NCBI GenBank assembly: GCA_001970955.1
Contig: MPUH01000879.1
Location: 1 to 30,834 of the forward strand
Direction: 5' to 3'
Source of the DNA: Stentor coeruleus
Taxonomy: Eukaryota > Ciliophora > Heterotrichea > Heterotrichida > Stentoridae
Length of the DNA: 30,834 bases
Shown: in pieces, positions 26,447 through 30,834 of the stretch
Numbering within the stretch: position 1 is the first letter of the stretch
Layout of the letters: the number at the start of each line of letters is the position of its first letter
Made by a program: the position numbers and the translations under genes
The notes under the pieces: model-generated
What the model saw: only the letters and a program-made list of their open reading frames with translations
Databases searched by the model: none
Told to the model about the DNA's origin: nothing

Positions 26447-27520
26447 ATGTCCAGAATAACAAAATCAAACTCTCAGAAAAAGGGTTTTAAAAAATCTATC
26501 CCTCCAAAGAAAATCGATGGACTTTCTTACTGTATCTCTGACAAAAACTCATCTAAAAAATTCAACTTCTTATCCACATTAGATCAAGACTTATCCCCAA
26601 GTTTTTCAACAACAAAATCTATATCAAATAAATCCATAACAAAAATCCCTCTTAATACCCGGATGAGGATAAAAACAAAAGCTCAAATTTCTCAATTAAA
26701 CCTCAGTAGCCCAATATATAATTCTATACATAATATTTCAAAATCAAATACCCATACAAATAATGATAGTACAAATTATAGAGATGATAAGAAAAATACT
26801 GGGCAAAAAATTAGAGATGCTATAGAAAATATAAAACAATATTCAGATTATGAAAATAGGATAAAAGCTTGTAATAATGCCCTTGAGGAAATTATAAAAG
26901 AAGATGTACCTTATTGTAGTTCATTGAAAGTTATTAAAAAAGAATATGAAGAGTATATTGAATACCTTGAAAAATTATTAGAAGATTCTAGGAAATCTGT
27001 TTCTGATGTACGGGTTAGTAATAGTCGATTGGTTATGGAAAATAATAGAGTTAGAGAATATTATAAGAAATGCTTGACAGCATATGAGGATTTACTTGAG
27101 GAATATGCTAAAGTGCCTAAAGGTTTGGCGAAGGTTTTTAAGGTTGATGGGGAAAAAATGGAAAAAAACGATAAAAATTGGAAAAAGCTTATCAAGCAAA
27201 ATAAAGTGTATGAGACTACTTTGGGTAATGTACTTGGAAAACTTAGGAATTATAGAATTAAAGAGAAAAAAATTAAAGAAAAGTTTAGGGAAGAGGAAGA
27301 TGAGATAAATGTTATAAGAGGGGATATAAAATATCAGAAAGAGTATAAGGATTGTATAGAGAATAGTGAATTTGGATGTATTTATTCAAGTAAAAGAAAG
27401 CAAAGAGTTTCAGAAAAACCTGCTGAAATACCTGAATCAACTATGCCTGATGAGCCTGAGTGCTCTGTAAGAACTTGCATCTATCATTCAGTTTCTGGGT
27501 CTTCAGAATTTTTTTTTTAG
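26447..27520 (+). CDS. Coiled-coil protein, TSNAXIP1 N-terminal-like family, paralog 5
   Basis: A 357-residue family member. The N-terminal 120 residues are basic, Ser/Asn/Thr-rich and disordered. Core: KACNNALEEIIKEDVPYCSSLKVIKKEYEEYIEYLEKL (about 138-176). Then a coiled coil and KNDKNWKKLIKQNKVYETTL (about 240-260), the family's second block, followed by a very Lys/Glu-rich helix. The tail has KPAEIPES and a Ser-rich end VSGSSEFFF immediately before a TAG that follows a run of ten T residues. That homopolymer makes the exact C-terminus sensitive to a sequencing indel. Start context is ACAAATA-ATG-TC. Function unknown. Confidence 0.87.
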   Translation: MSRITKSNSQKKGFKKSIPPKKIDGLSYCISDKNSSKKFNFLSTLDQDLSPSFSTTKSISNKSITKIPLNTRMRIKTKAQISQLNLSSPIYNSIHNISKSNTHTNNDSTNYRDDKKNTGQKIRDAIENIKQYSDYENRIKACNNALEEIIKEDVPYCSSLKVIKKEYEEYIEYLEKLLEDSRKSVSDVRVSNSRLVMENNRVREYYKKCLTAYEDLLEEYAKVPKGLAKVFKVDGEKMEKNDKNWKKLIKQNKVYETTLGNVLGKLRNYRIKEKKIKEKFREEEDEINVIRGDIKYQKEYKDCIENSEFGCIYSSKRKQRVSEKPAEIPESTMPDEPECSVRTCIYHSVSGSSEFFF

Positions 27521-28034
27521 AAGCAGGTTAAAAATAATAGTAGTTTAATGTTAGGCTTGTGAAAAAAATTTTAGCGGAAAATAGGTTTTTATTGTGGTAG
27601 TGGGTGATAATTTTTAAAAAATAATGAAATTGTGTGATTTGATTATTAAGTTATATATTATTAATGGTTAATCTCACCCTTAAGCATTTTATCAGCTAAT
27701 TGGTATTGTAATCATACTATAAAATCTAAATATATAAATAGAAATATCAAAAATTTCAAATACATTTTATTCATAATATCACTCCATTATACTATTATAA
27801 AAATAAAACACCCTATTAAACTATCAAAATTTCCCTAATAAAATCATAAACCTACACAGTAAAAAAATATTTTCATTTTCTTTACATAACTTATGATAAA
27901 AACCATAAACCCAATAATATCTTTATCCTAAAACGACACCCTAACAGCATATATCCTCTCTCTATAAAACCAACTCAAACTTCCACCTAATCATCGACAT
28001 CTCAACAATCTCTCTGTTAAAATCATAACAATAA
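27521..28034. other. Intergenic region, no gene seen
   Basis: 514 bp. The first part (to about 27670) is G/T-rich, the 3' flank of paralog 5. From about 27680 to the ATG at 28035 the plus strand is C/A-rich, the polarised composition seen before other plus-strand genes. A minus-strand frame at 27962-28192 is a shadow of the TMEM41 gene. No RNA gene recognised. Confidence 0.5.
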
Positions 28035-28811
28035 ATGGAAATCGACATCGAAAAACTCAAAGCCGACACTGAGAAATCCTTGTCAAGTTCCAAAAAAATT
28101 CTAGTCTTTCTCTTTATCTCCAGTCTCTGTATCCTAACAATCCTAATCATCAGTGCTCCTGAAGTTTCAGCGAATGACAAAAAAATTTTCATGAGTTTCC
28201 CTAGAAGTGTATCTCAAATCCAAGATTTAAGTATAGCAATTCTGAATTATACCCAAACATCATATTGGTATGTTGTATGTCTTTTTTGTTTTCTTTACCT
28301 TTTATTACAAAGTTTTGCTATACCAGGTCCACTTATCCTAAGCATATTAGCTGGAGCATTATTTGGTCGATGGGAAGGTTTATTTTATGTTAGTTGTTGT
28401 GCAACTTGTGGTGCAAGTTTATGTTATACTCTATCAAATTTTTTAGGAAAAGGGTTAATTATAAGAAAATATCCAAGACAAGTTGTTGAAGCTAATAAGA
28501 GGATACAAGATCATAAAGACAATTTGTTTTTTTATTTACTTTTTTTAAGATTAACTCCAATTGCCCCTAATTGGCTTATTAACATTTCAAGTCCAATTAT
28601 GGGAGTTCCTTTTTGGATGTTTTTCTTAGCAACGTTTCTTGGACTTATGCCTGCGAATTGTATACATATTAATGCAGGAATGACTTTAGCTACTATTGAA
28701 CAGGTGGGTTTAAATACGGAAAGTTTACTTATGTTAGTTGGATTAGCATGCTTAGCCCTTGTCCCTACTTTTTTTATGAATAGGTCTAAAGAAAAAAAAT
28801 TTGTTGATTAG
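28035..28811 (+). CDS. TMEM41: TMEM41/VTT-domain (SNARE-associated Golgi) membrane protein
   Basis: A 258-residue multi-pass protein of the DedA/VTT superfamily, closest in pattern to TMEM41A/B, ER phospholipid scramblases needed for autophagosome and lipoprotein biogenesis. A hydrophobic segment lies at 22-41. The VTT domain (about 85-225) shows LLQSFAIPGPLILSILAGALFG at 90-111, ATCGASLCYTLSNFLGKG, the reentrant-loop motif FLRLTPIAPNWLINISSPIMGVP at 170-192, and FLGLMPANCIHINAGMTL. These match the TMEM41B order FAIPGSxxLSILxGxL, GASxCYxLS, FLRxTPxxPNWxINxxSP. A final hydrophobic helix ends at about 248. Start ATG follows ACAATAA. A 352-bp piece of this gene (codons 16-133) is duplicated at 30483. 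Confidence 0.94.
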   Translation: MEIDIEKLKADTEKSLSSSKKILVFLFISSLCILTILIISAPEVSANDKKIFMSFPRSVSQIQDLSIAILNYTQTSYWYVVCLFCFLYLLLQSFAIPGPLILSILAGALFGRWEGLFYVSCCATCGASLCYTLSNFLGKGLIIRKYPRQVVEANKRIQDHKDNLFFYLLFLRLTPIAPNWLINISSPIMGVPFWMFFLATFLGLMPANCIHINAGMTLATIEQVGLNTESLLMLVGLACLALVPTFFMNRSKEKKFVD

Positions 28812-28964
28812 GATGTTTTAAGATAACATGATGATTTTTAGGAATAGATAATATTTAGTTTATGAAAATTATGCGATTTTGAGTGAAGGAAGAATTTTTA
28901 TGATTTTTATTATTGTGGATGATAGAGAACTTTTTGAAGTTTTAGGAATTTTTAATTACCTAAG

Positions 28965-29891
28965 CTATTTAAAAATTCTTATAACCTTTTCCAATTCTGC
29001 AAATATTCTCTGTTCAAATTCACTCAGGCTTTTTGAGTGTCGCTTGTTTAGTCTTTTTTCCATATTTTCAATTTCACTTAGGGTATCTGAGAGTCGCTTA
29101 CTTAGTCTATTTTCCATTATTCCAACTTCACTTACAATTTCACTTACAATCTCATTTTTTAATTCTTTCATCTCGTTTTTAATTTCTACCTCAAAAGCAT
29201 TCATCTCTTTTTTCATCCCTACCTCAAAATCATTTAACTCTTTTTTTATTCCTGTCTCAAAAGTCTTCATACCGCCATCAATTTCTTTTTTATATGTCAT
29301 TATTTCCGAAAAATTCTTTTCAACCCTGTTGTAAGCAAGTCTTGATTCTTTGATTATATCTTCTATATAATTGATATCTGCCGAGGATAATTGCTTTTGT
29401 ATTTTAAAGATTTCTGCATTAACCTTTTCGATTTTTGATTCGATTTTTGATTCTAATTTTTGTCTCTGCTCTAATTCTTTGTTGTTACTTTCATTAATAC
29501 ATTTTTCAATCCTAGACTCAAATTTTTGTCTAAGTTGATCATTTCTTTTTTCAAGATCAGACATTTTTTTGTCTGTCTTAGATACAGACTTTTTAATTTC
29601 TTGCTCTTCACTTGCAAGATCAGCGATTTTATCTTTATTTTCTCTTTTTGATTTCGCTAAATCATCTTCCAGTGTTTTTATATACGCTGCCAATTGTGAG
29701 AGCTTATCCAAAATAAATTGAATTTCTGCATCAAATGTTTCTAATCGTTCATCTATCGCTAAATTTTCAGAAGTATCATGCGGATTAATTATCGGTTTTT
29801 TAGATTCCTCAAGATTTCTTGTAGGCTCTTCAGATTTAGGCTCCCCTTGACTGGCTTTTACTAAAGATCGTTTTTGCTTTCTAGATTCCAT
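28965..29891 (-). CDS. Coiled-coil protein with internal 18- and 11-residue repeats
   Basis: A 308-residue, highly charged, almost entirely helical protein. Residues 1-45 are polar and probably disordered. From about 46 to the end it is coiled coil (LDKLSQLAAYIKTLEDDLAKS onward). Two repeats are visible: an 11-residue unit near 200-240 (ETGIKKELNDF, EVGMKKEMNAF, EVEIKNEMKEL), and an 18-residue unit near 253-288 (SEVGIMENRLSKRLSDTL, SEIENMEKRLNKRHSKSL), followed by a partial third. The overall look resembles striated-fibre assemblin or other cytoskeletal filament proteins, but no diagnostic motif is present. No membrane segment. ATG follows TTTATAA. Convergent with TMEM41, 153 bp between stops. 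Confidence 0.85.
   Translation of the reverse strand: MESRKQKRSLVKASQGEPKSEEPTRNLEESKKPIINPHDTSENLAIDERLETFDAEIQFILDKLSQLAAYIKTLEDDLAKSKRENKDKIADLASEEQEIKKSVSKTDKKMSDLEKRNDQLRQKFESRIEKCINESNNKELEQRQKLESKIESKIEKVNAEIFKIQKQLSSADINYIEDIIKESRLAYNRVEKNFSEIMTYKKEIDGGMKTFETGIKKELNDFEVGMKKEMNAFEVEIKNEMKELKNEIVSEIVSEVGIMENRLSKRLSDTLSEIENMEKRLNKRHSKSLSEFEQRIFAELEKVIRIFK
29027..29134 (-). repeat. Two tandem copies of a 54-bp unit inside the coiled-coil gene
   Basis: Units 29027-29080 and 29081-29134 align without gaps and share most bases (both contain GTCGCTT, TTTAG/CTTAG, TTTCCAT and end in TTCACTTA). They encode the 18-residue protein repeat. Found by reading; identity was not computed. Confidence 0.75.
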
Positions 29892-30398
29892 TTATAAAGA
29901 TACTATGATTTAGCTAAAGGGGATCTAAAATATATATTGTATATAAATTTAAGTGCATCTGAGACAAGTTTAGAATAAGCTTTTGTTATACTAAGTAAGG
30001 CTAGCATAATATTATTGAAATATATACAGTGAAAAATACACATTTTAAAAAAATTATTTAAAAGTTAAGTTCTGCTTCGATAAAAGCTAGATAAAGGTAT
30101 TTATAAGCTTAAAAAAGACCATAGCGACTGAAGATTTCAAAATTTTATTATCATGATGGGCTTTTGCTTGTTTGACTTTTATTTCATAAAATTAATAACA
30201 AGATTCTTTCTCATTACCCCATTTAATAAATAACTAATCAATTATATTTTTAAGATATCCAAATCAAATTCCTAAAATTCTAAAAACTTCACCATCAAAT
30301 ATCACATCAAAAAAAATTCGCTATCATCAGCATATAATCATAACTAATCATCTGAAGCTAATCCATATATAAAAAATCCATTTATCATATAATTATAT
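29892..30398. other. Divergent intergenic region
   Basis: 507 bp between the coiled-coil gene (minus) and the ORF at 30399 (plus). The part from about 30200 on is C/A-rich on the plus strand and ends in CATATAATTATAT-ATG, which looks like a working plus-strand promoter flank. No RNA gene or repeat recognised. Confidence 0.45.
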
Positions 30399-30563
30399 AT
30401 GAAAAAAGTCTTTAATATCAACAAACCTATATGGTTGACTATATTCTCTTCAATCATGCTCTGTACAATCGGTTTCATAATAGTCGAGTTCCAAAAAAAT
30501 TCTAGTCTTTCTCTTTATCTCCAGTCTTTGTATCCTAGCAATCCTAATCATCAGTGCTCCTGA
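30399..30563 (+). CDS. Short chimeric ORF: hydrophobic start joined to duplicated TMEM41 DNA out of frame
   Basis: A 54-codon ORF from an ATG with normal local context. The first 28 codons (MKKVFNINKPIWLTIFSSIM..., one hydrophobic segment about 11-29) have no counterpart in TMEM41. From 30483 the DNA is the duplicated TMEM41 fragment, read in the wrong frame until TGA at 30561-30563. It looks like the 5' end of a different membrane-protein gene interrupted by the duplication. It may be a remnant or may encode a tiny membrane peptide. Confidence 0.4.
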   Translation: MKKVFNINKPIWLTIFSSIMLCTIGFIIVEFQKNSSLSLYLQSLYPSNPNHQCS

Positions 30564-30834
30564 AGTTTCAGCGAATGACAAAAAAATTTTCATGAGTTTC
30601 CCTAGAAGTGTATCTCAAATCCAAGATTTAAGTATAGCAATTCTGAATTATACCCAAATATCATATTAGTATGTTGTATGTCTTTTTTGTTTTCTTTACC
30701 TTTTATTACAAAGTTTTGCTATACCAGGTCCATTTATCCTAAGCATATTAGCTGGAGCATTATTTGGTCGTTGGGAAGGTTTATTTTATGTTAGTTGTTG
30801 TGCAACTTGTGGTGCAAGTTTATGTTATACTCTA
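30483..30834 (+). pseudogene. Partial TMEM41 duplicate with nonsense codon, running off the right edge
   Basis: Bases 30483-30834 align without gaps to 28082-28433 at a constant offset of 2401, with seven mismatches counted by eye (about 98% identity). The copy lacks the first 15 codons and any upstream in-frame ATG: in the TMEM41 frame a TAG stands just before the junction. It also turns Trp78 (TGG) into TAG. Other coding changes include Leu to Phe in the FAIPGPL region. Six of the seven differences are transitions. It cannot make TMEM41 and is called a pseudogene fragment; the right end is cut by the window, so its full extent is unknown. Confidence 0.88.

Noticed and set aside
28879-29334. 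Plus-strand frame of about 150 codons opposite the coiled-coil gene
   Set aside because: It is the antisense of the repeat-rich minus-strand gene; its Ser/Phe/Ile repeats mirror the sense repeats, and it lacks its own promoter-like flank.
1-30834. Alternative genetic code with TGA as Trp (Blepharisma-like)
   Set aside because: No in-frame TGA occurs within any long gene, conserved Trp residues are TGG, and TGA ends the CDPK and MGCSCS genes at sensible C-termini.
1-30834. tRNA, rRNA, CRISPR array, transposase or telomere repeat
   Set aside because: Read for T-arm-like GTTCRA motifs, regularly spaced repeats, transposase motifs and terminal C/A repeats; none convincing. A covariance-model scan could still find small RNAs.

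Overview
The window looks like macronuclear DNA of a heterotrich ciliate close to Stentor. It is AT-rich, genes are compact and carry no bacterial ribosome-binding sites, and the products are typically eukaryotic (LC8 dynein light chain, CDPK, DHHC enzymes, TRAPPC10, TMEM41, TRIM-type RING/B-box). Five introns can be read directly. Each is exactly 15 bp, starts GTA, ends TAG or CAG, and has A at position 10, which is the known hallmark of Stentor introns. The standard code fits: conserved tryptophans are TGG, no long frame contains TGA, and TGA, TAA and TAG all serve as stops. This argues against Blepharisma, where TGA encodes Trp.

Layout. 1-124: edge of a minus-strand gene and a short divergent promoter. 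125-910: DHHC palmitoyltransferase. 1476-6206: three coiled-coil paralogs, with an LC8 dynein light chain between the second and third. 6581-8822 (minus): a possible JHY-like protein and a myristoylatable calcium-dependent protein kinase. 9508-10917: a coiled-coil protein whose first exon is only its ATG, then an MGCSCS lipid-anchored protein. 10951-15499 (minus): bifunctional glutathionylspermidine synthetase/amidase, then TRAPPC10 (two exons). 15615-17739 (minus): an unknown two-exon protein and a 63-residue COX17-like twin CX9C protein. 17873-19219: tandem cyclic-nucleotide-binding protein. 19404-21035 (minus): ankyrin-DHHC palmitoyltransferase in three exons. 21367-24399: RING/B-box protein with four PHR-type modules. 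24946-27520: two more members of the coiled-coil family. 28035-28811: TMEM41-type lipid scramblase. 28965-29891 (minus): repeat-rich coiled-coil protein. 30399-30834: a short hydrophobic ORF running into a roughly 98% identical partial copy of the TMEM41 gene that carries a nonsense codon.

How the genes relate. No operon or single pathway is visible. Themes recur: cilium/cytoskeleton candidates (the five-member family resembling the TSNAXIP1 N-terminal domain, LC8, a possible JHY-like protein, coiled-coil proteins), membrane lipidation and trafficking (two DHHC enzymes, two MG(C/S)C-type lipid-anchored proteins, TRAPPC10, TMEM41), and second-messenger signalling (CDPK, tandem CNBD protein). 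The most unusual items are the diverged five-gene family in two clusters, the recent TMEM41 partial duplication, the ATG-only exon, a bacterial-type polyamine-glutathione enzyme, and a COX17-like protein without the copper cysteine pair.

Between genes, base composition is strand-polarised: upstream flanks are A/C-rich on the coding strand and downstream flanks G/T-rich. Nearly every start codon sits in an ATAA(T)ATG context. I saw no tRNA, rRNA, CRISPR array or transposase gene.
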